Below are positions 34,871-43,960 of a DNA stretch of 64,000 nucleotides, piece by piece. Every line of letters starts with the position of its first letter. The first letter of the stretch is position 1. The translations under genes were made by a program, and so were the position numbers. The notes below the pieces were generated by a model, which ran no database searches, had not been told where the DNA came from, and was given only the letters and a program-made list of their open reading frames with translations. Source of the stretch: Chitinophagales bacterium (GTDB taxonomy: Bacteria > Bacteroidota > Bacteroidia > Chitinophagales > Saprospiraceae); contig JAIXKS010000066.1 of NCBI GenBank assembly GCA_026928325.1, forward strand, positions 1-64,000, in the 5' to 3' direction.

Positions 34871-35260
34871 ATGTCTAATTCAATTAAAAACATGTTGGTA
34901 ATCATTACGGCCTTCCTTATAGGTGGTGCCATCATGTACCTCGGCGAGGCTCTAATTCATCGGTATCATCCGTTTTTTACCGAAGGTCAAGCCCTAAATA
35001 CGGACGTACTCCCGGCTGGTATTCTAGCGCTCATCCTCCTATTTCATGCCATCGGTGCCTTTGCAAGTGGCCTCTTTCTGAAAAAATTTATCGTTTCGGC
35101 AGATTCATTTATCATCACCCTTGTCGGCTTAGGCTGGACCTTGGTAGGTGTCGTAGGTATGATCAAAACTGCTCAACCTGTATGGTTTGCAATCTCAGAT
35201 ACTTGTATTTACTTGCCGATGACACTCCTAGGCAGCAAATGCTTACAAAAAAGGATATAA
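34871..35260 (+). CDS. Small four-helix membrane protein
   Basis: 129 residues from the ATG at 34871; the upstream start at 34772 would give a non-hydrophobic 33-residue leader lying next to the pdxA promoter. Four membrane helices are visible (MLVIITAFLIGGAIMYLGEAL, LPAGILALILLFHAIGAFASG, FIITLVGLGWTLVGVVGMI, and the last one). No family is recognised and no partner is next to it. It converges on the RND gene, 17 bp away. Confidence 0.65.
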   Translation: MSNSIKNMLVIITAFLIGGAIMYLGEALIHRYHPFFTEGQALNTDVLPAGILALILLFHAIGAFASGLFLKKFIVSADSFIITLVGLGWTLVGVVGMIKTAQPVWFAISDTCIYLPMTLLGSKCLQKRI

Positions 35261-35277
35261 CAGCCTACAACTTCCTT

Positions 35278-38200
35278 TTATGCCTCCTCGTGGATGATAT
35301 GCCGTTCACGCGACATATAAGCATATAATGAAGGAATCACAAACAAGGTCAAGATCAAGGAGAACATCAATCCTCCAATGATCGCAATACCCATGGATAC
35401 CCTTGATGTCGATGCCGCTCCAAAAGCCATAGCAATCGGTAAAACACCCAATGCAGTCGCCAAACTCGTCATCAGAATCGGACGCAATCTCGATATTGCA
35501 GCTTCCTTAACTGCCTGGATTTTGGCTATGCCCGCTTCTCTGCGTTGGTTTGCAAATTCTACAATCAAAATTCCATTTTTGGTTACAATTCCGATTAAGA
35601 CGATGATACCAATCTGGCTAAATATATTCAATGTAGAATCGGTCCACCAAAGGGCAATCACAGCACCGGCAAGCGCTAAAGGTACCGTAAACATGATAAT
35701 CAACGGGTCTATAAAACTTTCAAATTGCGCTGCTAATATGAGATAAACCAGCAATAATGCTAATAAAAACGCAAAGACTAATGTCGAAGAACTATCTTCA
35801 AAATCCTTGGATGGTCCTGATAAGTCCGTAGAAAAAGTATCATCCAAAGTTTCTTTTGCGATTTCTCGCATCTCGGCAATACCTTGACCCAAAGAAATAC
35901 CCGGCATCGTTCCTGCCGAAATCGTGGCAGACACATACCGATTGTATCGATACAATTGCGGAGGATTGCTTTGTTCGGCGATAGCGACTAAATTATCCAT
36001 TTGTATAAGTTCTCCAACCTTATTCCGAACATAAACATTCTTAATATCCGATGGATCGTCTCGATTTTCTCTTTGTGACTGACCAATCACTTGATATTGC
36101 TTGCCATTTTTAATAAAATATCCCAAGCGCTGCTCTGCAAAATACAATTGAAGCGTTTGCGCAATATCCATAATGGAGACGCCTAAAGCTTCTGCACGAT
36201 TTCTATCAATATCGATTCGAAGTTCTGGTTTATTAAATTTGAGGTTGATATCTACTGCCTGAAATTTATCGCTCGCATTGGCTTTTTCCATAAAGGCCGG
36301 AATCACTTCCTTCAATTTTTCAAAATTAGGAGCCATGATTACAAATTGAACCGGCAAACCTCCTCGACGGTCTCCGATGGTCTGCTCTTGAGTGACAAAC
36401 ACTCTAGCTTCCGAGTATTTTCTAACAGACGCAGATAATTCGTCTGCAATCTGCATTTGTGTTCGTGATCTCAATGCAGCATCCGACAAAGTAATCCTTA
36501 CAAATCCTGAATTGGAAGCCTGCGAAGCTCCAAATCCTGGTGATGTCACAGACAGAATACTCTCAGTCTCGGGAATTTCTTCGGCATCATGAATGACTCC
36601 TGCTAAGAAATTATTCATATAATCGAAAGAAGTACCTTCCGGCGCTGTAGCCATGATGCTGATTCGCCCCTTGTCTTCCATCGGTGCTAATTCGCTTGGT
36701 AAGTCCTTGCCTAAAACATAAATCAACCATACGGAAACGAGCATGATGATGATTGCAACCCATCGAACTTTGAAGAAAGCTTCAAGTCCTCGATGATATA
36801 GATTGGTCATCCCAACAAAAAACCCTTCAGTCCACTTATAAAGTCCTCTTTCATTATCTCCTGGTTTAAGCAATCGAGCACTCATGGTCGGCGTCAACGT
36901 CAACGACACAAAGGCCGAAACGAGGATGGTACCCGCAACCACAACACCAAATTCTCTGAATAACTTACCAGTTAATCCTTGTAGAAACATTACTGGCAAA
37001 AACACGGCTACTAGTGTGACAGTAGTCGAAACGATAGCAAAGAAAATCTCATCTGAGCCTTTGAAAGCAGCTTGGAATGGGCTCATGCCTTCCTCAATCT
37101 TCTGATATATATTCTCAAGGACTACGATGGCATCATCCACAACGAGCCCGGTGGCCAATACTATACCTAATAGCGTTAAGATATTAATAGAAAAATCAGC
37201 AATATACATGATAAAGAAGCCACTAATCAAGGATATCGGGATCGCAACTACCGGAATCAATGTAGATCTCCAATTGCGTAAGAAAAGGAAAATTACCAAA
37301 ACAACAAGACCAAAAGCTATAAAAATAGTTTCTTCTACTTCGATAATTGCTTTCTTAATTCCAATTGTCATATCCAAGGCCATACCTAATTCCAAATCAG
37401 GAGGAAGCTCTCTTTTAATCGTTTCTAGCCTTCTATAAAACTCATCGGCTATGGATATATAGTTGGCTCCGGGTTGAGGCGTTACCGCAATACCAATCAT
37501 GGCAATCGCTCCTTTTCCTCTCAGCAATGACCGCTCATTTTCAGGTCGCAATTCAGCCGTACCAATGTCTTTAAACCGAATAATAACGCCATTGACTTCC
37601 TTAACAATTAAGTTATTAAACTCTTCTTCCGTTTCTAATCTACCTAAGGTTCGAATGGTCAATTCCGTTGAATGTCCTTCTATTCGTCCGGAAGGTAGCT
37701 CGACATTGGCCGCCAAAAATGCAGTTCTTACATCTACGGGTGTCACATTTTTAGCTACCATTTTAGCTGGATCCATGATAAGTTTCATGGAATATTTCTT
37801 CTCTCCCCAGATATTGACCGAGCTAACTCCGGGAATCGTTTGAAATCGCTCTTTAAATAAGTTATTGCCAATTTCAGACAGTTCCAATAGGGTGCGTTCT
37901 GTACTTTGAACCGTCATGGATAAAATGGGTTGGGCATTGGCATCAGCCTTACTTACAATCGGTGGATCCGCATCCGGAGGTAGGTTTCTCTGTGCTCGAG
38001 ATACTTTATCCCTTACGTCATTTGCAGCAGTTTCTAGATCGACATTGAGGTCAAATTCTACCGTAATCGTACTTCTACCATCACTAGATACAGAAGTGAT
38101 CGCTTTAATCCCATCAATACCATTGATTGACTCTTCTAATGGTTCGGTAATCTGAGAAATAATAACATCAGAGTTAGCACCTGTATAAGTCGTACTTACC

Positions 38201-38337
38201 GTGATCACCGGCGGGTCAACACTAGGATAATCCCGAACTCCTAAATAGAGGAATCCTATGATTCCAAATATAATGATTAACAACGACATCACCGTTGCTA
38301 ATACCGGTCTTTTTATACTGATTGAAGATAAACTCAT
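35278..38337 (-). CDS. RND multidrug efflux permease (HAE1/AcrB type)
   Basis: 1019 residues, twelve membrane helices in two halves. The opening ISIKRPVLATVMSLLIIIFG, the proton-relay Asp pair in GLVVDDAIVVLENIYQK, and FVSLTLTPTMSARLL and its repeat IGIVTKNGILIVEFANQRR near the end are family hallmarks. It is the inner-membrane pump of a tripartite exporter. It follows its adaptor by 10 bp; no TolC-like channel gene is next to it, so an outer-membrane partner must come from elsewhere. Confidence 0.94.
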   Translation of the reverse strand: MSLSSISIKRPVLATVMSLLIIIFGIIGFLYLGVRDYPSVDPPVITVSTTYTGANSDVIISQITEPLEESINGIDGIKAITSVSSDGRSTITVEFDLNVDLETAANDVRDKVSRAQRNLPPDADPPIVSKADANAQPILSMTVQSTERTLLELSEIGNNLFKERFQTIPGVSSVNIWGEKKYSMKLIMDPAKMVAKNVTPVDVRTAFLAANVELPSGRIEGHSTELTIRTLGRLETEEEFNNLIVKEVNGVIIRFKDIGTAELRPENERSLLRGKGAIAMIGIAVTPQPGANYISIADEFYRRLETIKRELPPDLELGMALDMTIGIKKAIIEVEETIFIAFGLVVLVIFLFLRNWRSTLIPVVAIPISLISGFFIMYIADFSINILTLLGIVLATGLVVDDAIVVLENIYQKIEEGMSPFQAAFKGSDEIFFAIVSTTVTLVAVFLPVMFLQGLTGKLFREFGVVVAGTILVSAFVSLTLTPTMSARLLKPGDNERGLYKWTEGFFVGMTNLYHRGLEAFFKVRWVAIIIMLVSVWLIYVLGKDLPSELAPMEDKGRISIMATAPEGTSFDYMNNFLAGVIHDAEEIPETESILSVTSPGFGASQASNSGFVRITLSDAALRSRTQMQIADELSASVRKYSEARVFVTQEQTIGDRRGGLPVQFVIMAPNFEKLKEVIPAFMEKANASDKFQAVDINLKFNKPELRIDIDRNRAEALGVSIMDIAQTLQLYFAEQRLGYFIKNGKQYQVIGQSQRENRDDPSDIKNVYVRNKVGELIQMDNLVAIAEQSNPPQLYRYNRYVSATISAGTMPGISLGQGIAEMREIAKETLDDTFSTDLSGPSKDFEDSSSTLVFAFLLALLLVYLILAAQFESFIDPLIIMFTVPLALAGAVIALWWTDSTLNIFSQIGIIVLIGIVTKNGILIVEFANQRREAGIAKIQAVKEAAISRLRPILMTSLATALGVLPIAMAFGAASTSRVSMGIAIIGGLMFSLILTLFVIPSLYAYMSRERHIIHEEA

Positions 38338-38347
38338 CCGTCGTGGT

Positions 38348-39424
38348 TTAGTCTGTTAGTGATTTGACGACCACATTGATTGGTGTCTGTGGTTTAAGCT
38401 GCAAGATACCCGTTGTCAATATAGTATCACCTTCTGAGATACCTTCTGTGATTTGAACCGCTCGCTCGGTCCGAAGCCCTGATTTAACAGGAACACTCAT
38501 GGCTTTACCATTTTTAGCAATAAATACACGGGCTCCGTTGATATCCGGTATATAAGCCATACTCGGTATCATGATACCCTTTTGCTGACCTCCTACCGAA
38601 ACCGTAATATCCGTAAAAGAACCAGGAGAAAGCTTACCTGAGGTATTAGGATAAAGGGCACGGACTTTTACCGTTCTCGTCGTCATATCGATTTTAGGGT
38701 CACGAGCATAAACTTTTGCTTTATATAATTCGTCACTTTGAACGACTTTAAACGAAACCTCACTGTTATTCTGTACAAAAGGGCTATATTTTTCAGGAAT
38801 AGCAAACTCCAATTTTAAAGGTTTAATACTTTGAAGCGTGGTAATTATCGTCCCATTATTGATAAAGGCTCCAGGACTGACTTCCTTTAATCCAACAATG
38901 CCCGAAAATGGCGCAATGATCTTAGTTTTATCAATCTTTGTCTTTAAAATCTCAGCGTTAGCTTTAAGCAATTGCAAATTGGTCAAGATTACTTCATAAT
39001 CATCCTTACTTACAGCAGCAGCATCCAACAATTGTTTTTGTCGATGTTCTTTATCCTCTGCAAGCTTGATTTCTATTTTGATCTTCTGCATTTCAGCCTG
39101 CAAATCATCGTCATTGAGTCGAACCATGAGTTGCCCTTTATTGATATACTGACCTTCTTTAAAATAAATATTTGTAATCCGTCCGGCTACCTCACTTTTA
39201 ATTTCTACTTCTTCATCAGAAATTAGGGTACCCGTAGTACTAATATCTCCCGAGATCATTTCTGATTTAGCGATTACACCATCTACACGCATGGCTCTTT
39301 GTTCACCCATAGCTGGCTTTTTACCATTTGCGGCTAAATCCTTATCGGCTTCCTTTTTACATGATGCCAATAATAGCATAGAAATACTAATCAGGGCTAT
39401 ATAATATACTTTCATTATGGACAA
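38348..39424 (-). CDS. RND efflux periplasmic adaptor lipoprotein
   Basis: 358 residues. Signal peptide with lipobox (LLLASC), then a first lipoyl half (EVEIKSEVAGRITNIYFKEGQYINKGQLMVRL), an alpha-hairpin (about 112-160), the second lipoyl half (IIAPFSGIVGLKEVSPGAFINNG) and the beta-barrel domains. It bridges the pump to an outer-membrane channel. The start is ATG at 39424 (MSIMKVYY), with a second ATG three codons in. Confidence 0.92.
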   Translation of the reverse strand: MSIMKVYYIALISISMLLLASCKKEADKDLAANGKKPAMGEQRAMRVDGVIAKSEMISGDISTTGTLISDEEVEIKSEVAGRITNIYFKEGQYINKGQLMVRLNDDDLQAEMQKIKIEIKLAEDKEHRQKQLLDAAAVSKDDYEVILTNLQLLKANAEILKTKIDKTKIIAPFSGIVGLKEVSPGAFINNGTIITTLQSIKPLKLEFAIPEKYSPFVQNNSEVSFKVVQSDELYKAKVYARDPKIDMTTRTVKVRALYPNTSGKLSPGSFTDITVSVGGQQKGIMIPSMAYIPDINGARVFIAKNGKAMSVPVKSGLRTERAVQITEGISEGDTILTTGILQLKPQTPINVVVKSLTD

Positions 39425-39677
39425 AACTGTTTTGACTAAAAGGTTATAAGTACAATTATCGATAAATTGTTTAAAAAAAGGGCCAAGTTTTACTACACTA
39501 TGTCGGCAAAAAGGTATTTTTACCTCTGGATATAGTTATTATAGAAAATATTAACGGTATTATTGCGTAATATTTTTCAAAATTTACCATGTAATTTAAT
39601 GATATAAATGGTCAAATCTAACCCAAAAGATCACATGAATCAATAATGATTTTTGTATCGGATATAAAACAACGATT

Positions 39678-41162
39678 ATGAAAAGTGAAGATATTATACC
39701 ATCTGAAGTTGCTGATCAGCCGATCATCACCAATAAAGAACTCAATATTTGGGAAGCTCTTATACCCATCATCGTATTGATAATTTTGTTATCTTACAAT
39801 ATATTTATCTACGGCGACTCATCTTTAGATGGCAGCAACCAATTTATTCTTTTGGTAGGCGCGGCAGTAGCAGCAATCGTCGGATTTAGAAATAAAGTGA
39901 ATTACAATCAGATGATTGAAGAAGTATCACAAAATCTCAAATCCACTTCTGAACCGATATTGATCTTGCTTATGGTCGGTGCTCTAGCAGGAACTTGGTT
40001 GATTAGTGGTATTATTCCGGGAATGATTTACTATGGGTTGAAGTTATTGTCGCCTACGATTTTTTTAGCGGCATCACTCATTATATGTTCTTTGATTTCG
40101 CTGGCCACCGGAAGTTCTTGGTCCACAAGTGCTACCGTAGGTATCGCCCTTATAGGTATTGGCAATAGTTTGGGCATAAGCCCGGGTATGACCGCTGGCG
40201 CTATATTGTCTGGAGCCTATTTTGGCGATAAAATTTCGCCACTTTCTGACACGACCAATTTGGCACCAGCCATGGCGGGCGCACAATTATTTGACCACAT
40301 CAAATATATGCTCATCACCACCACACCCTCTATTTTGATAGCCTTTGTTTTTTTTATAATAATGGGTATGAACCTACCTCACTCAGGACAAGCCGATATT
40401 CACGACAAACTCGATGCCATCAGCCAAGTCTTCAATATTTCACCTTGGCTATTTTTAGTACCTGCAATTGTCATTTTTTTAATCATCAAAAAGACAAAAC
40501 CGCTGATTGCTTTGTTAACCGGTGCTATCCTCGGAGGAGTAGCCGCTTTAATAGCACAACCAGATATCGTCATCAAAGTAGCAGGTGGTACCATCCTCAC
40601 TGGTGAAACCGCTTACAAAGGCGTCATGAATGCCTTAACTACAAATATTGCCATAGAAACCTCCAATGTGGAAATCAACGATTTATTTACCGCTAGTGGG
40701 ATGAAGGGTATGCTCAATACCATTTGGCTCATCATTTGCGCTATGGTATTTGGCGGTGTCATGGATGCTATCGGTGCTTTGTCTCGGATAAGTGAGGCCA
40801 TTCTTAAATTATTCAAGTCTGTCTTTGGGCTTTTTGCCAGCACGGTGATGTCTTGTATCTTTATGAATACCACAGCTTCAGATCAATATCTAGCTATCGT
40901 AATCCCTGGAAAAATGTACAAAAAAGCCTTCGAAGCTAAAGGCTTGCATCCAGTAAACCTCAGTCGAACGCTTGAAGATAGCGGAACAGTAACCTCCGTA
41001 CTTGTACCATGGAATACTTGTGGCGCTTATAATTCAGGCGTTTTAGGTGTTGCCACTGGTGATTATTTTGCTTATGCTATATTCAACTGGATAAGCCCGA
41101 TCGTATCCCTAACCGTTGCTGGTCTAGGATATAAAATCAAGAAGTTGGGTGAGAAGATTTGA
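39678..41162 (+). CDS. nhaC: Na+/H+ antiporter, NhaC family
   Basis: 494 residues, about 11-12 membrane helices. Family signatures include LATGSSWSTSATVGIALIGIG, GAYFGDKISPLSDTTNLAPA and the second-half LEDSGTVTSVLVPWNTCGAYN. Exports sodium against protons at the inner membrane. Stands alone; its last 26 bp overlap the convergent TonB-like gene. Confidence 0.92.
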   Translation: MKSEDIIPSEVADQPIITNKELNIWEALIPIIVLIILLSYNIFIYGDSSLDGSNQFILLVGAAVAAIVGFRNKVNYNQMIEEVSQNLKSTSEPILILLMVGALAGTWLISGIIPGMIYYGLKLLSPTIFLAASLIICSLISLATGSSWSTSATVGIALIGIGNSLGISPGMTAGAILSGAYFGDKISPLSDTTNLAPAMAGAQLFDHIKYMLITTTPSILIAFVFFIIMGMNLPHSGQADIHDKLDAISQVFNISPWLFLVPAIVIFLIIKKTKPLIALLTGAILGGVAALIAQPDIVIKVAGGTILTGETAYKGVMNALTTNIAIETSNVEINDLFTASGMKGMLNTIWLIICAMVFGGVMDAIGALSRISEAILKLFKSVFGLFASTVMSCIFMNTTASDQYLAIVIPGKMYKKAFEAKGLHPVNLSRTLEDSGTVTSVLVPWNTCGAYNSGVLGVATGDYFAYAIFNWISPIVSLTVAGLGYKIKKLGEKI

Positions 41163-41625
41163 TTGTAATGGTATAATTATACGTAGAACCTGTTGATTTT
41201 TGTTCCTTAGGTTTTTCAGTATTTGATGTGCTAATGACGGTATATTGGATTTGTTGTTGAGAGGTCACAATCGGCTCCTTTTGAGAAACTTGGTTTGATT
41301 TTTTTAATTTAAAATGAATGGTAATATTCTTATGAAAAGTAATCCTAAGCTTTTTAGGATTTGGCGGTACAACAAACTTTAATAATTTCACCACACGAAC
41401 AGCTTCAGCATTACAAGCCTCATCTAGGCCTCCAATGATTCGAACATCTATGACATTGCCATGGTGGTCAATACTATATTTCAATTTCACTTCTCCTTCT
41501 ACCCTGCCATCCAAAACACTTTTAGGATATTTTAAATTGGCATAAATGAAATCCCGCATCTCCTTATTTCCACCCTTAAAGTATGGATTTTTAATAAAAC
41601 TATCTTCCCGTCTTTCCTTCTTCAT
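41137..41625 (-). CDS. TonB C-terminal-domain protein without membrane anchor
   Basis: 162 residues. Residues 20-105 are a TonB_C fold (YANLKYPKSVLDGRVEGEVKLKYSIDHHGNVIDVRII, 'NAEAVRVVKLLKFVVPP'). A normal TonB has an N-terminal helix and Pro-rich spacer before this; here the N-terminus is short and charged (MKKERREDSFIKNPYFKGG) with no signal. The last 55 residues are a Ser/Thr/Gln-rich tail, an unusual position. It may act in the cytoplasm, or be a degenerate partner of TonB-dependent systems. The end overlaps nhaC. Confidence 0.75.
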   Translation of the reverse strand: MKKERREDSFIKNPYFKGGNKEMRDFIYANLKYPKSVLDGRVEGEVKLKYSIDHHGNVIDVRIIGGLDEACNAEAVRVVKLLKFVVPPNPKKLRITFHKNITIHFKLKKSNQVSQKEPIVTSQQQIQYTVISTSNTEKPKEQKSTGSTYNYTITIKSSHPTS

Positions 41626-42018
41626 AATAAATCAATATTTAAACTTATAGTAATCGCCATACTCTTGTAATTTATAGACATTATCACCTAAACCCTATAC
41701 AACAAATTACAGGTACAAAAGTAATTAAAATTTACATATAAAAATATTTTACATACATTAATCCGATTATTTATACGATAAAAGCACTAAATTGATCCCA
41801 TTTTCATACCACCCGTCCTAATTGTTTTTCAACAATCTCAACCATATTGATGGTAGCCTAATTACTTGAATAACCCATCTCATACTACAGTAGAAAGTGA
41901 GAACTAATATCAAAAGTTTGGGGTTTAATTGAAAAAATTAAAGTCAGATAAATATTTATTCTGGCAATACACTATACAATTACCACAAAATACTTAATTT
42001 TGACCATTCAAATATAGA
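41626..42018. other. 393-bp divergent spacer
   Basis: Very AT-rich, no gene seen. It holds a minus-strand TACTTTTG (41716-41723) for the TonB-like gene and a plus-strand TAATTTTG (41995-42002) for the barrel gene, both fitting TAnnTTTG. Nothing else is supported. Confidence 0.45.
41995..42002 (+). promoter_or_regulatory. Promoter -7 element for the barrel/T9SS-cargo genes
   Basis: TAATTTTG, 16 bp before the ATG at 42019. Confidence 0.4.
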
Positions 42019-42744
42019 ATGTCCATGTTCAGAAGTGTATTATTCCTTTGTGTTTGTTGGCTATACAGTGCTCCAATGCATGCTCAAAGTTTTTGGTTTG
42101 GAGTCAAAGGCGGCATGGCGATGAATAACCAGTCTTGGGGTTCCGGAAGTGCAAGTTTGGGCATCAATCGAAGTGCATTATTTACCATGAATGGCGATAT
42201 ATTTGCAGAAACCTTAGATGAAGATAAAAAAGGAGCCTTATACGCACAATTGGGATACCATACTCGTGGAAGTGCGTTAAGGTATTTCAGCGTTTTATCC
42301 GATTTTAGATCCAATGTCAAATACAAATTCAATAATATCGTACTAGAATTAGGAGCTAAGAAAAGCTTAGATCTCATTCCAGGCATGAATGCGTATTTTA
42401 TATTAGGTGTCAGAGGAGAATATACAGTTGGTAGTAATTTAGATGCTATTACCCGAACCAATATAGGAGAATTGGTAAGCCCGGACTATATCCGCAATTT
42501 AAACTATGGCGTTACATTTGGAGGAGGCTTCGAAAAAGAAGTTTCTGAATTGAGCAATGTCTTTATTGAATTTTCTATTCAGCCAGATTTATCTTTTCAA
42601 TATGAACAATTTCCAATCGACAATATTCGCAATCCTTGGATACCGAATGAACGGGTAGATCTTCCGCTAACGCAAGTTCGCAATCTCTCCATTGAAGCTA
42701 AAGTAGGGATTAAATTTTTAAGAAAAGTCATTTATTTAGATTAA
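42019..42744 (+). CDS. PorT-like outer-membrane beta-barrel protein
   Basis: 241 residues with a signal peptide (SVLFLCVCWLYSAPMHAQ). The mature part opens with FWFGVKGGMAMNNQSWG and consists of alternating strands ending in NLSIEAKVGIKFLRKV, the general pattern of Bacteroidota 'porin family/PorT-like' eight-stranded barrels. A role in T9SS is possible for such proteins but cannot be read here. It is followed 18 bp later by a T9SS cargo gene, likely in one message. Confidence 0.7.
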   Translation: MSMFRSVLFLCVCWLYSAPMHAQSFWFGVKGGMAMNNQSWGSGSASLGINRSALFTMNGDIFAETLDEDKKGALYAQLGYHTRGSALRYFSVLSDFRSNVKYKFNNIVLELGAKKSLDLIPGMNAYFILGVRGEYTVGSNLDAITRTNIGELVSPDYIRNLNYGVTFGGGFEKEVSELSNVFIEFSIQPDLSFQYEQFPIDNIRNPWIPNERVDLPLTQVRNLSIEAKVGIKFLRKVIYLD

Positions 42745-42762
42745 CCATAAAAATCAGTTTTA

Positions 42763-43902
42763 ATGAAAAATACAGGTTTACTTATCGCATTTTTATTGGG
42801 ATGTTTTAGCTTAAACAGCCAAGTAACCATAACCAGCGCTACCTTCCCTAAGGCAGGAGATAATCTCAAATACGCTACACTCACATCACCGGGTTTTGAT
42901 TTGGATCTAAAGACAACAGCCGGACCACACGAGTGGGATTTTAGTGTTCTCAATCGAGGTATAAAATACGAAGAAGTGTATCTCAATCCGGCATTAGGTA
43001 ATGATGCTGCTACATTTCCAGAGGCTAATCTACTCATGAAGCGCGACGGTGAGGAAACCTATATCAGCGCTAACGACACAAAACTTCAAGCCCTCGGACT
43101 TGGAGGCGTCAATCCGCTATTTGGTGCTCCTATTGCAATCAGATATACGGACAGACCTTCTTTGAGACAAGCGCCTTTATCCTTTGTAAACTCCATTAAA
43201 TCACAAAGTAAATTTCGCATTGCGCTTCCTGCTAGCATTTTTCCTGATTCTCTCTTAGCCATTATTCCGGCAAATTTCAAACCGGATAGTATCCGTATAG
43301 ATTTTAATGCCGCTTCATCAGGGCTATTAGACGCCTTCGGTACGCTTAAAATGCAGGGTCAAACCTTCAACGTTCTCAGAGAAAAATCTGAGGTTGAATC
43401 ATCTACCGATATATTTATCAAAGTTCCTATCCTAGGTTGGGTTAATCTCCAATCCTTAGGTGGTTTGATTGACTTACCGGAGTTCATCAGCCAGTTGATT
43501 GGTAAAAGAGAATCTATTGTCTATCGTTTTCATTCGAACGATAAAAAAGAAATATTAGTAACTGCAACCTATAATTTGGACAATGTGCTCACACAAGTTG
43601 AGTTCGCAGATTTGGGTCAAGTAAGTGGTACAGACAATACTTTGGTCAAAAGCATGAATTTCTATCCTAATCCTGCGAATGATATTTTACATATCCAAAC
43701 AGGTGCACTACCCGATGGTAGCTACTTGATAACTTTATCGGATATCAATGGCAAAGCCGTCTATGCTGAACCGTGTTTTATACACAAAGGATTAGTAAAA
43801 ACCATAGATGTTAGCAGCTTTACGTCAGGAACTTACTTTTTGACTTTCCAGAGCCCGGAAATTCAAAAAGCTATAACTTCCAAAATTATGATAGCAAGAT
43901 AG
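42763..43902 (+). CDS. T9SS type A sorting-domain protein
   Basis: 379 residues. Signal peptide (LLIAFLLGCFSLNSQ), a unique beta-rich body of about 280 residues that I cannot assign, and a C-terminal T9SS sorting domain (about 300-379): MNFYPNPANDILHIQTG, YLITLSDINGKAVY, IDVSSFTSGTYFLTF and KIMIAR at the end. It should be moved to the cell surface by the type IX system. Cargo function unknown. Confidence 0.88.
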   Translation: MKNTGLLIAFLLGCFSLNSQVTITSATFPKAGDNLKYATLTSPGFDLDLKTTAGPHEWDFSVLNRGIKYEEVYLNPALGNDAATFPEANLLMKRDGEETYISANDTKLQALGLGGVNPLFGAPIAIRYTDRPSLRQAPLSFVNSIKSQSKFRIALPASIFPDSLLAIIPANFKPDSIRIDFNAASSGLLDAFGTLKMQGQTFNVLREKSEVESSTDIFIKVPILGWVNLQSLGGLIDLPEFISQLIGKRESIVYRFHSNDKKEILVTATYNLDNVLTQVEFADLGQVSGTDNTLVKSMNFYPNPANDILHIQTGALPDGSYLITLSDINGKAVYAEPCFIHKGLVKTIDVSSFTSGTYFLTFQSPEIQKAITSKIMIAR

Positions 43903-43960
43903 GCTGCTTTCAGTCTTTTTTAAAAATTACCTTTTTTGAGGTAGCAAGTTTTATCGGTGT

